This document shows positions 27,019 through 34,642 of a stretch of 64,000 nt of DNA, piece by piece. This DNA is from an uncultured Bacilli bacterium (lineage in GTDB: Bacteria; Bacillota_I; Bacilli_A; RF39; UBA660). How positions within the stretch are numbered: position 1 is the stretch's first letter; each line of letters opens with the position of its first letter. The translations under genes and the position numbers were made by a program. The notes beneath the pieces are model-generated. The model was not told the DNA's origin, did no database searches, and saw only the letters and a list, made by a program, of their open reading frames with translations. The stretch covers positions 133,044-197,043 of the forward strand of contig CALVQT010000002.1 of assembly GCA_944358375.1 (NCBI GenBank), read 5' to 3'.

Positions 27019-27927
27019 ATGATAAGATTTATATTTAGAAATAGAATATTAAAAATAGTATTTATAAGCATAGTTTTTGCACTATTTTTATATTCATATT
27101 TTGCTTTGATTTTAAAAACAGATTTTAATGATTTTTTATCATATAGTTTGAATAATAGATTTAAAAATTATAATAATAATTACAATGTTTTATCTAAGAT
27201 GGTGTATACATCATTAAACAAAATAGTAGATTTAAATGATAGTTTAATTAATTATGAAATAGATAAGCCAATAAATGATATATTAACTAATAATGTGTCG
27301 AATATAATAAATACTGATGATGAGATTATATATATTTATAATACACATGATACTGAGGGGTATAATCTTCCTTTCATAAGTGATTATTCTATTAAGCCAA
27401 CAGTTAAGTTTGCATCATACATATTAAAAGATCATTTAAATAATTTAAATATTTCTTCTTATGTAGAAAATAATAGTATTTCTGAATATTTAAAGAAAAA
27501 CAATTTAGGCTATTCTGATAGTTATGAGGCAAGTAGATATTATTTGAATAAATCAAGTGAAAATAAAAATTTTAAAATTTTTATTGATATACATAGAGAT
27601 TCTGTTAAATATGATAAAACTTTATATGTAAAAGATAATAAAAAATATGCTAAAGTTTTATTTGTTCTTGCTAAAAAAAATAAGAATTATAATAATAATC
27701 TAAAATTTATAAATTATATTAATTCTAAATTGAATGAGAATTTTAATGGAATAAGTAGGGGAATATTAGAAAGAAATAATGTTATTTTTAATCAAGATAT
27801 ATCAAAAAATGCAATACTTTTAGAAGTTGGTGGTGTAGATAATACTATTGAAGAAGTAAATAATACTTTATTCATTATAGCTAATATATTAAAAGAATAT
27901 ATAAATGAAGGGTTGATTGATGAATAA
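27019..27927 (+). CDS. spoIIP: Stage II sporulation protein P (SpoIIP)
   Basis: Peptidoglycan amidase/endopeptidase of the SpoIID-SpoIIM-SpoIIP machine that thins the septal wall so the mother cell can engulf the forespore. The product has 302 residues; the start at 27019 is six bases after aaggag. It has one N-terminal membrane helix (about 10-32). The catalytic amidase domain shows YIYNTHDTEGY, the zinc-ligand region FIDIHRDS, and LLEVGGVDNTIEEV near the end, all signature blocks of SpoIIP. It lies beside rpsT as in Bacillus (rpsT-gpr-spoIIP-yqxA-lepA). TCGACA - 17 bp - TATATA (26968-26996) could be its promoter; a sigma-E box was not recognised. Confidence 0.93.
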   Translation: MIRFIFRNRILKIVFISIVFALFLYSYFALILKTDFNDFLSYSLNNRFKNYNNNYNVLSKMVYTSLNKIVDLNDSLINYEIDKPINDILTNNVSNIINTDDEIIYIYNTHDTEGYNLPFISDYSIKPTVKFASYILKDHLNNLNISSYVENNSISEYLKKNNLGYSDSYEASRYYLNKSSENKNFKIFIDIHRDSVKYDKTLYVKDNKKYAKVLFVLAKKNKNYNNNLKFINYINSKLNENFNGISRGILERNNVIFNQDISKNAILLEVGGVDNTIEEVNNTLFIIANILKEYINEGLIDE

Positions 27928-28252
27928 AAAGAAATCTAAAAATTATTTTATTAAAATGTTTGTATTGTCTTTTGTATTTTTTTTAGTAGTTTATTTATCT
28001 AAAGAAGCAGGATATTATGAATATAAAAAATATACTAAAACTAGGCTTACTCAAGAAGCAATAATAAAATTTGAAAATGATGTTAACGAAGGAAAAGATG
28101 TATCAATTGAAGATTATATAATAGATAATTATGTGGATTATTCAAATACTTTTACTAACATAGGATATAATGTTGGAAGTTTTATTGAAAATATTATGAA
28201 TAAGGGAATAAAAAAAACACTAGAAGTGTTAAAATCATTGTTTTATGAATAA
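27920..28252 (+). CDS. Small membrane protein downstream of spoIIP (YqxA position)
   Basis: A 110-residue protein overlapping the spoIIP end by eight bases; ribosome site gaaggg. One N-terminal membrane helix (about 9-25), then a mostly acidic exterior segment (FENDVNEGKDVSIEDYIIDNYVDYS), then a short amphipathic C-terminus. In Bacillus the gene after spoIIP is yqxA, a small membrane protein of unknown function. The position matches, but I see no convincing residue match. The overlap and context suggest it is expressed with spoIIP during sporulation. Its end overlaps the convergent YigZ-like gene by 18 bases. Confidence 0.65.
   Translation: MNKKKSKNYFIKMFVLSFVFFLVVYLSKEAGYYEYKKYTKTRLTQEAIIKFENDVNEGKDVSIEDYIIDNYVDYSNTFTNIGYNVGSFIENIMNKGIKKTLEVLKSLFYE
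28210..28231 (-). terminator. Terminator of the YigZ-like gene, inside the opposing gene
   Basis: Reverse strand: aacact-tct-agtgtt followed by eight T. It lies four bases past the reverse gene's stop and within the last codons of the forward membrane-protein gene. Confidence 0.85.
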
Positions 28253-28585
28253 ATTGGCAGCAACTTTTGTATATGCTCTTGTAAGTGGGCCACTGCCAAG
28301 TAATATTCCACCGAAATAACGTATAACAATTATTATGTTATTATTTAGATTTTTTCTATGTATTAAATCTATAAGGCCTATAGTAGTACCACTTGGTTCC
28401 TTATCAGAGTAGTTTTTTTCTAAATTATTTAATTTGTAAGCATAAACAATATGCTTTGCTTTTTTATGCTCTTTTTTTAAGGAATTCAATAATTCATTAA
28501 TTTCTTCCAATGAATTAATTTCATATAATAATCCGATAAACTTAGATTTTTTAATTTCAATATAGCTTTTGCTTAACTTTTTCAT
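28235..28585 (-). CDS. YigZ/IMPACT-family protein, N-terminal domain only
   Basis: A 116-residue protein of UPF0029 (YigZ/IMPACT). Conserved blocks are present: KKSKFIGLLYEI, HIVYAYKL, SDKEPSGTTIGLIDLI and RYFGGILLGSGPLTRAYTKVA. Usual bacterial members have about 200-215 residues with a second ferredoxin-like domain. Here the protein ends just after the first domain with no sign of a frameshift. The role of the family is not settled; the eukaryotic relative IMPACT tunes translation through GCN1. A terminator directly follows. Confidence 0.88.
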   Translation of the reverse strand: MKKLSKSYIEIKKSKFIGLLYEINSLEEINELLNSLKKEHKKAKHIVYAYKLNNLEKNYSDKEPSGTTIGLIDLIHRKNLNNNIIIVIRYFGGILLGSGPLTRAYTKVAANLFIKQ

Positions 28586-28636
28586 AATTAGATTATATAG
28601 TATAATAGGTTATTTCTCAATATTATTTTAAAAAAA

Positions 28637-28665
28637 TTGACTATTTGATATGTATATAGTATAAT
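28637..28665 (+). promoter_or_regulatory. Sigma-A promoter of the small membrane-protein cluster
   Basis: TTGACT (28637-28642), 17-bp spacer, TATAAT (28660-28665); the first ATG is 36 bp downstream behind gggagg. Confidence 0.88.
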
Positions 28666-28700
28666 ATATTCGTTTTTATGAATGAATAGGGAGGTTTATT

Positions 28701-28985
28701 ATGGCTGATGAAAAGATGCATGATATTTTAGAAATACAAAAATATAAAATGATTAAATCAATTCATAGTGCTAATGGAAGATGTGAATTAGCATTATGTT
28801 TGCTATTTTTAGCAACCTCAACTATTTGTTATAATATAGATAGTGAAATGATAAAATATATGACAAGTATTACTAGTGCTAGTATTGGCTGTAACTTTGC
28901 ATTTAAAAGTGGAAAATCTTTTCAAAAAGTAAGTGAATGTGAAGAAAGAATAAAAAAAATAATAGGAAATAAATATGAAAAATGA
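28701..28985 (+). CDS. Two-helix membrane protein, cluster member 1
   Basis: A 94-residue protein. Layout: about 25 polar residues (MADEKMHDILEIQKYKMIKS), two hydrophobic helices (about 30-45 and 52-66) joined by a short loop (NIDSEMIKY), then a charged C-terminal helix (VSECEERIKKIIGNKYEK) likely to coil. No catalytic motif. It shares this plan and similar length with the next two genes, which suggests duplication and divergence, though residue identity is low. Own promoter and strong ribosome site; the stop overlaps the next gene by 11 bases. Function unknown. Confidence 0.7.
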   Translation: MADEKMHDILEIQKYKMIKSIHSANGRCELALCLLFLATSTICYNIDSEMIKYMTSITSASIGCNFAFKSGKSFQKVSECEERIKKIIGNKYEK

Positions 28986-29253
28986 TGAACATAAAATTGA
29001 AGATATAGAATATTGTAAAAATATGATAAGTGTACAAAAAACCACATTAGTATCAAATGCAACAGTATCTTTAATATTTTCTTGTGTTAGTGCAGGATCA
29101 ATTAATTTAATTATGCATGGAAATAGTTCATTATTATTTTCATTGTTATCTATAATTGGATTTTATGGTGGTTTTAAACATTTTTCATATGTACAAGATG
29201 GAAGAAAAATAATAAAAGAATATAAAGAAAAATTACGTGAACTAAAAAAATAA
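28975..29253 (+). CDS. Two-helix membrane protein, cluster member 2
   Basis: A 92-residue protein. Polar N-terminus (KNDEHKIEDIEYCKNMISVQ), hydrophobic stretches at about 26-44 and 50-66 separated by a short MHGNSS-type loop, then a Lys/Glu-rich C-terminal helix (KIIKEYKEKLRELKK). The plan is the same as members 1 and 3. It starts inside the end of member 1. Not a family I recognise; holin-like size and topology are noted, but no lysin gene is present. Confidence 0.7.
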   Translation: MKNDEHKIEDIEYCKNMISVQKTTLVSNATVSLIFSCVSAGSINLIMHGNSSLLFSLLSIIGFYGGFKHFSYVQDGRKIIKEYKEKLRELKK

Positions 29254-29276
29254 TTATATATATGAGGTATGACATT

Positions 29277-29540
29277 ATGAATAGAATTGAAGAAATATAT
29301 AAATATGAAGAAATGCTATATAAAAATAAATTGAAATATCATAAATTAGTAATTAGTACTATTATATGGAGTATTCTAGGATTAGAAATAGGTGTTGTTT
29401 CTTTACAAGATAAGAATATTATTGAAGGATTAATTACATCTTTAATACTCTTAGCAGGAGGTCAAACATATTCTACGATGATGGGTACTAAAGATGTAAT
29501 AGAAAAAATAAATATTGAATTAAAAAAATTAAAAAAATAA
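29277..29540 (+). CDS. Two-helix membrane protein, cluster member 3
   Basis: An 87-residue protein. The start at 29277 is eight bases after gaggt; the ATG at 29262 lies before that site. Charged N-terminus (MNRIEEIYKYEEMLYKNKLK), hydrophobic stretches at about 23-43 and 50-64 around the loop QDKNIIEG, then a C-terminal helix ending ELKKLKK, very like the REL-KK end of member 2. Function unknown. Confidence 0.7.
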   Translation: MNRIEEIYKYEEMLYKNKLKYHKLVISTIIWSILGLEIGVVSLQDKNIIEGLITSLILLAGGQTYSTMMGTKDVIEKINIELKKLKK

Positions 29541-29563
29541 TTATCATTTAATAGGGGGTTAAA

Positions 29564-29779
29564 ATGATTATTTATAAGAGTATGAATTTATTACAATTAA
29601 TTATTAAAATAATCAAAACATTATTATGCATAATATTATCTTTATTTGCTATAGAATATTTATATTCATTTATAGAAATTAAATCTATTTTATTACTTAT
29701 AATATCATTATTAGATATTATATTTGGTTGTAGTTTATATATTAGTATTATGGAAAATAGTAAAATAAAAAGGAGTTAG
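29564..29779 (+). CDS. Small hydrophobic membrane protein
   Basis: A 71-residue protein with two long hydrophobic stretches (about 8-29 and 36-60) and a short basic tail (KIKRS). The strong aggggg ribosome site supports the start. It follows the three two-helix proteins by 23 bases and probably shares their transcript. No family recognised. Confidence 0.6.
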   Translation: MIIYKSMNLLQLIIKIIKTLLCIILSLFAIEYLYSFIEIKSILLLIISLLDIIFGCSLYISIMENSKIKRS

Positions 29780-29783
29780 AATA

Positions 29784-30026
29784 ATGAATGATATAGATAT
29801 TTTAGATGTTGTTAAATTAGAAAATAATAAGAAATATGTTATAGCTTCTAAAGTAGAGAGAATGAATAAATGTTATTATCAATTATCTAATATTAATAAT
29901 CCTAGAGATTCTATGGTTTGTTATAAAAAAGATAATCATTTAGTAGAAGTAAAAGATAAAGAATTAATATCAATATTAATCCCATTATTTATTAAAAATT
30001 TAAGTGATAAGATAAATGAAATATAG
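29784..30026 (+). CDS. Small acidic cytoplasmic protein (DUF1292-like layout)
   Basis: An 80-residue soluble protein: DIDILDVVKLENNKKYVIAS, then a strand-rich centre and an acidic/helical end (EVKDKELISILIPLFIK). The plan (short strand, KYVIASK, then YYQL...MVCYKK) recalls the small DUF1292 (YrzB) family and also the protein at 57718-57954; I see no decisive motif. The ribosome site aaaaaggag lies four bases after the previous stop. The terminator at its 3' end closes the cluster. Confidence 0.6.
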   Translation: MNDIDILDVVKLENNKKYVIASKVERMNKCYYQLSNINNPRDSMVCYKKDNHLVEVKDKELISILIPLFIKNLSDKINEI

Positions 30027-30048
30027 TTATTTGATAACTATATTTTTA
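30019..30048 (+). terminator. Terminator of the small-protein cluster
   Basis: atatagttat-ttg-ataactatat plus five T; the stem overlaps the stop codon at 30024-30026. Confidence 0.85.
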
Positions 30049-30053
30049 ATATA

Positions 30054-30062
30054 TGATATAAT
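30054..30062 (+). promoter_or_regulatory. Extended -10 promoter of uvrC
   Basis: TGA-TATAAT (box at 30057-30062), just after the preceding terminator; no good -35 is visible. Confidence 0.55.
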
Positions 30063-30083
30063 GTAATAAACTAAGGAGCAGAT

Positions 30084-31844
30084 ATGATAGAGAAAGAGTT
30101 AAGTGAAGTACCTAAAAAACCTGGTTGTTATCAAATGTATAATAGTGATAATGTTATTATATATGTAGGAAAAGCTAAAAATCTATTTAATCGTTTACAT
30201 AGTTATTTTAAAACGACAGTAACTGGGAAAACTAAAAAAATGGTTAGTGAAATAAGTTATTTTAAGTATATAGTTACAGATAGTGAAACAGAAGCATTTG
30301 TGTTAGAATTGAATTTAATTAAGAAATATGATCCTAAATATAATATATTATTAAGAGATGATAAATCTTATCCATATATAGAACTTACAAATGAAAAATA
30401 TCCAAGATTAATAGTTAAAAGAGAAATAAATGCTAATAAAAGAAAATCTAATTATTTTGGACCTTATCCAAATCAATTAGCAGCAAGAAAAATAGTTAAT
30501 TTGTTAAATAGATTATATCCATTAAAAAAATGTGATATTATGCCTAAAAAAATATGCCTTTATTATCATATTGGACAGTGTCTTGGATATTGTAAAAATA
30601 AAGATGTTGAAATTAAAGACATGAAAGAAGAAATATTATCTATATTAAATGGTAATGATAAGTTATTAATTGATAAAATAAATGAAAAAATTAAAATAAA
30701 TTCAGATAGTTTAAATTTTGAGGTATGTAATGATCTAAAACTAGATTTGGAATATATTAAGCAAATATTTAGTAAACAGGATGTGGAATTAAAAGATAAT
30801 TCTAATAGAGATATATTTAATTATTATTATAATAATTCTTATGTAAGTATAGTCATAATGTTTATTAGAAATGGTAAATTAGTTGGTATTAATAATAAAA
30901 TAATACCAGTAATAAATGAAGTTAATGACACATTAGAGTATTATATTGTTTCTTTTTATAGAAAAAGTAATTTATTGCCAAAAGAAATAATTGTACCAAA
31001 TGGGATAAATATTAATTTATTAAATGATGTGTTAGAAACAAAAATAATAAATGTTAAAAAAGGAAATAAAAAAAGATTGTTTGATATGGCGTATAATAAT
31101 GCAAAAATATATTATGAAAAAGAAATTAAATTAATATATTCAAATGAACAATTAACTACAATTGCAAATAATGAATTAAAAAACTTATTACATTTAGATA
31201 AATTAAGCATTATTGAAGCATTTGATAATTCAAATTTGTTTGGTACTTTTAGTGTTTCTGGTATGGTTTGCTTTATAGATGGTGTTCCATCAAGAAAAAA
31301 TTATAGAAAATTCAAATTAAGTTTTGATAAGAATGATGATGTTGCTTCTATGAAAGAAGTAATATATAGAAGATATTTTAGAGTTTTATCTGATGGATTA
31401 ACTAAACCTGATTTAATAATAGTAGATGGTGGTATTAATCAAATAAATGCGTGTAAAAGTGTATTAAATGATCTAAATTTAGATATAAAAATTATAGGTG
31501 TTAGAAAAGATAATCATCATAGCCCAGAAGCTATTATTGATGCTGATACATATCTTCCAATTAATATTGATAAAAAATCCAATGTATTTAGATTATTAAG
31601 TAGAATAGATGAAGAGGTTCATAGATTTACCATCAATTATCATAAGGAAATAAGAAGTAAAGGCAGTATTTCAAGTATTCTTGATAATATAAGTGGTTTA
31701 GGAGGGGTAAGAAAGAAAAAATTGATTAAAAAATATGGCTCTGTTAGTAAAATAAAATCAGCTAGTATAGAAGATTTATCACAGATAGTTCCATATTCAG
31801 TGGCAAAAAACATAACTGAATATTTAAGGAGTATGGATAAATAA
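30084..31844 (+). CDS. uvrC: Excinuclease ABC subunit C
   Basis: Makes both incisions around bulky DNA lesions in nucleotide excision repair with UvrA and UvrB. The 586-residue product has an N-terminal GIY-YIG nuclease (GCYQMY...IIYVGKAKNLFNRLHSYF), a Cys-rich loop (CDIMPKKICLYYHIGQC), the RNase H-like 5' nuclease domain (IEAFDNSNLFGTFSVSGMVCF; DLIIVDGGINQI; a conserved His in RKDNHHSPEAI) and C-terminal helix-hairpin-helix motifs (ISGLGGVRKKKLIKKYGS). Length is typical. The UvrB-interacting region is only weakly recognisable. uvrA and uvrB are not in the window. Confidence 0.97.
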   Translation: MIEKELSEVPKKPGCYQMYNSDNVIIYVGKAKNLFNRLHSYFKTTVTGKTKKMVSEISYFKYIVTDSETEAFVLELNLIKKYDPKYNILLRDDKSYPYIELTNEKYPRLIVKREINANKRKSNYFGPYPNQLAARKIVNLLNRLYPLKKCDIMPKKICLYYHIGQCLGYCKNKDVEIKDMKEEILSILNGNDKLLIDKINEKIKINSDSLNFEVCNDLKLDLEYIKQIFSKQDVELKDNSNRDIFNYYYNNSYVSIVIMFIRNGKLVGINNKIIPVINEVNDTLEYYIVSFYRKSNLLPKEIIVPNGININLLNDVLETKIINVKKGNKKRLFDMAYNNAKIYYEKEIKLIYSNEQLTTIANNELKNLLHLDKLSIIEAFDNSNLFGTFSVSGMVCFIDGVPSRKNYRKFKLSFDKNDDVASMKEVIYRRYFRVLSDGLTKPDLIIVDGGINQINACKSVLNDLNLDIKIIGVRKDNHHSPEAIIDADTYLPINIDKKSNVFRLLSRIDEEVHRFTINYHKEIRSKGSISSILDNISGLGGVRKKKLIKKYGSVSKIKSASIEDLSQIVPYSVAKNITEYLRSMDK

Positions 31845-32209
31845 AAAATATAAATATTATTTCAGTATTAAGACATATTTGATATGTATGATAATATTGA
31901 GAAATACTCTTGTAATTGAAGTGTGAAAAATTATCAAGTGAATTTTCAATAAATTTACTTGATGATTATGGTAAAACAATAAAAATTGCTAAACCATATT
32001 AAATAAAAGTTAAATTAATAAAATAGGAAGTTTTATATTTTTAATTTCTTTTATAAGCAAAAACTTTAGTATATTTTAATTGTGAATTTATAAATGTATT
32101 TATGTAATATAGTGATATTATGATAATTTTTTTAATAGTCAAACCAATATAAGGAAATGTTAAAAAAATATTCATATATGAATATTATTATAATTATATT
32201 TGTTATCTA
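31845..32209 (+). other. AT-rich gap with a possible short gene remnant
   Basis: About 365 bp between uvrC and the aspS promoter. From TTG 31916 to TAA 32000-32002 there is a 28-codon frame with protein-like wording (EFSINLLDDYGKTIKIAKPY) but no ribosome site and no matching upstream frame. It could be a gene relic. An imperfect hairpin (atcaagt...acttgat, 31933-31963) has no T-run. Nothing else is recognisable. Confidence 0.4.
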
Positions 32210-32238
32210 TTGACAAAATTAAAATTAAATAATATAAT
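32210..32238 (+). promoter_or_regulatory. Sigma-A promoter of the aspS T-box leader
   Basis: Perfect TTGACA (32210-32215), 17-bp spacer, TATAAT (32233-32238). Confidence 0.9.
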
Positions 32239-32244
32239 TTCATC

Positions 32245-32408
32245 GTAGGTATTGATGGGATTAGTAGGTTATTATATAATAACTGAAATAATTGTGACAA
32301 CCCTGAGCTTAATCGTATTTCTGCGTTAATGATTAAAAGATAGAACATTGAATCTATGAAGTAAGATGGCACAGCGTACAAATACGCTCTTACATTAGAT
32401 TCTTTTTT
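32245..32408 (+). promoter_or_regulatory. T-box riboswitch (aspartate), compact Stem I
   Basis: The lower Stem I pairs GGG (32257-32259) with CCC (after 32300). The specifier loop shows AGTA on its 5' side and GAC-A (GAC at 32296-32298) on its 3' side, an Asp codon. Above this there is only a short hairpin (gttattat / ataataac), not the long arm with GNUG loop. A Stem III-like hairpin (ttaatc...gattaa) follows. The T-box reads aagATGGCACagcgta with partner tacgct-ctt. UGGC would pair with GCCA, matching discriminator G of tRNA-Asp. A gaatcta...tagattc stem before seven T looks like the terminator and surrounds the antiterminator. Confidence 0.82.
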
Positions 32409-32428
32409 TGTTAGAAAGGAAGTATAAA

Positions 32429-34168
32429 GTGGCAAATAAATATAGAAGTGTATATTGTGGAAATGTTAATGAAAATTATGTTGGAAAAGAAATTAAATTA
32501 GCAGGATGGATAGAAAATATTCGTAATTTAGGTGGACTTGTTTTTATTACTTTAAGAGATGAAAAAGGAGTAGTACAACTTATATCTAATGATGTAGAAA
32601 ATTTTTCTTCTCTTAATCGTGAGAGTACTGTTACTGTTAGTGGTATAGTAAAATTAAGAACGTCTGATATGATTAATAATAATATGAAAACTGGTAAGAT
32701 TGAAGTTGAAATTAAAACTTTAGAAGTATTAGGTGATGTATATAAAACATTACCATTTGAGATAAAATCAAGTAAAACTTCAAGTGAAGAAACTAGACTT
32801 AAATATAGATATTTAGATTTAAGGAATAAAGAAGTTCATGATGGAATAAGATTTAGAACAGAAGTTATAGATTTTATTAGAAATACTATGAAAAGTATGG
32901 ATTTTACAGAAATACAAACGCCAATTATAACAGCATCTAGTCCAGAAGGAGCAAGAGATTTTATTATTCCAAGTAGAAAATATAAAGGAAAGTTTTATGC
33001 TCTTCCTCAAGCACCACAGATATTTAAACAATTATTAATGTGTAGTGGGTTTGATAAGTATTTTCAAATAGCTCCTTGTTTTAGAGATGAGGATCCAAGA
33101 AGTGATAGATTATATGGAGAATTTTATCAACTTGATTTTGAAATGTCATTTGCAGATCAAGAGGATGTATTTGAGGTAGGCCAAAAAGTATTTTATAATG
33201 TATTTAAAAAGTTTGGTAATAAGCCAGTATCAAGTATACCATTTAGAAGAATTCCATATAAGGAGGCAATGGAAAAATTTGGTAGTGATAAACCCGATTT
33301 AAGAATTAATTTTGAAATAGTAAATATTACTGAAACTTTAAAAAATAATGAAAGTCCGGTATTTAAAGGAAAAGAAATTAAAGCAATGAAATTAGCATCA
33401 TGTGATAAATCTAATTCATGGTTTAAAAAACTTGAAGAAGAATATAAAGATGATATTGTAAATTGTGTTGGATTTATTAAATTAGATGAAAATATTAGTG
33501 GATCTTTAGCTAAATTATTGAGTAAAGAGGAACTTGGTGATATAATTTATAATCTTAATGCAAGAGTTGGAAATGTTATTATTATAATATGTGGTAAAAA
33601 AGGAAATAAATTTGATAAAATATGTGGTAATCTTAGAATTAAATTAGGTAATGAATTAAATTTAATTGACAAAGATAAATATGAATTTTGTATTATAGTA
33701 GATTTTCCATTTTATGAATGGAATGAGGAAGAAAATAAATATGATTTTACTCATAATCCATTTAGTATGCCAAATGGTGGACTTGATGCATTATTAAATA
33801 AAAAGCCGGATGAAATAGTGGCATGCCAATATGATTTTGTATGTAATGGTTTAGAAATGGCAAGTGGAGGAGAAAGAAATTATAGTCCAGTTATATTGAA
33901 AAAAGCATTTGAGATAGCTGGCTATGATGAAAGTGTAGTTGAGAGTAAATTTCCATCATTATATCAAGCATTTCAATATGGTGCTCCACCACATGCAGGA
34001 ATGGCTCCTGGAATTGATAGAATTTTGATGTTACTTAAAGATGAAGATAATATAAGAGAAATGGTAGCATTTCCAATGGCTGCTAATGGATCTGATGCAT
34101 TAATGGGTTGTCCAAATGAAGTTTTCGAATATCAATTAAGAGAAACACATATCAAAATAAGAGAATAA
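32429..34168 (+). CDS. aspS: Aspartyl-tRNA synthetase
   Basis: Class II synthetase of the bacterial type, 579 residues. Start GTG at 32429 follows the ribosome site aaaggaag; an in-frame TTG at 32408 lies in the terminator T-run and is rejected. N-terminal OB-fold anticodon domain (about 1-110; LAGWIENIRNLGGLVFITLRD). Class II motif 2 is FRDEDPRSDRLYGEFYQLD; the catalytic loop has HNPFSMPNGG; motif 3 is GMAPGIDRILMLL. The GAD insertion typical of bacterial AspRS lies at about 290-410. Whether it charges only Asp or also Asn (with GatCAB) cannot be decided here. First gene of a T-box operon that continues to lysS. Confidence 0.97.
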   Translation: MANKYRSVYCGNVNENYVGKEIKLAGWIENIRNLGGLVFITLRDEKGVVQLISNDVENFSSLNRESTVTVSGIVKLRTSDMINNNMKTGKIEVEIKTLEVLGDVYKTLPFEIKSSKTSSEETRLKYRYLDLRNKEVHDGIRFRTEVIDFIRNTMKSMDFTEIQTPIITASSPEGARDFIIPSRKYKGKFYALPQAPQIFKQLLMCSGFDKYFQIAPCFRDEDPRSDRLYGEFYQLDFEMSFADQEDVFEVGQKVFYNVFKKFGNKPVSSIPFRRIPYKEAMEKFGSDKPDLRINFEIVNITETLKNNESPVFKGKEIKAMKLASCDKSNSWFKKLEEEYKDDIVNCVGFIKLDENISGSLAKLLSKEELGDIIYNLNARVGNVIIIICGKKGNKFDKICGNLRIKLGNELNLIDKDKYEFCIIVDFPFYEWNEEENKYDFTHNPFSMPNGGLDALLNKKPDEIVACQYDFVCNGLEMASGGERNYSPVILKKAFEIAGYDESVVESKFPSLYQAFQYGAPPHAGMAPGIDRILMLLKDEDNIREMVAFPMAANGSDALMGCPNEVFEYQLRETHIKIRE

Positions 34169-34179
34169 TTGGTGAGTAG

Positions 34180-34641
34180 ATGACATATTCATTAATATAT
34201 AAATTTAGAAAAAAAAATAACAAATTTGATAATTTAGATAACTTTGAAGTAATTAATGTAACGAAGGACAGACTATTAGACATTATAAATTCTTATTTAA
34301 GAAAAATAATATATTATTGTTCTATGGATGAATTTATTCAAAATAAAACAAATTTTAATATGAAAAAGTATCAAGAATATATACAAAATTTTAAAAATTT
34401 ATTTGATGAAGGCAAATATAATATAAAAAATTCTATGAATATAGCATTTGAATATATTAAAAATCAATTAAACGATTGTAATATTTATGATGAAAATTTA
34501 GAAGAAGTGGGTGAAGACATTTTATCTTCAATTGCAAAATTACGAGATAGTGAAAGTAATAATTATGATTATGTAGATAAATTTATAAATTATTTAAATA
34601 ATCAAGTAAGTTATAATTTTAAATTAAGAAAGGAAAAATAA
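34180..34641 (+). CDS. Unknown helical protein between aspS and lysS
   Basis: A 153-residue protein, soluble and probably mostly helical, rich in Asn, Asp, Lys and Tyr. No membrane segment or known motif. Ribosome site (ggtgag) 11 bases after aspS; its stop is one base before lysS, so it is tightly co-transcribed with both synthetases. Base use is like its neighbours. Candidate partner or regulator of the synthetases, but this is only guilt by position. Confidence 0.65.
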   Translation: MTYSLIYKFRKKNNKFDNLDNFEVINVTKDRLLDIINSYLRKIIYYCSMDEFIQNKTNFNMKKYQEYIQNFKNLFDEGKYNIKNSMNIAFEYIKNQLNDCNIYDENLEEVGEDILSSIAKLRDSESNNYDYVDKFINYLNNQVSYNFKLRKEK

Positions 34642-34642
34642 T

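Noticed and set aside
28701..29779. Prophage lysis cassette
   Set aside because: Small two-helix proteins look holin-like, but no endolysin, spanin or structural phage gene is present.
31933..31963. Inverted repeat in the uvrC-aspS gap
   Set aside because: Imperfect hairpin with no T-run and no promoter near it; not called as a terminator or RNA.
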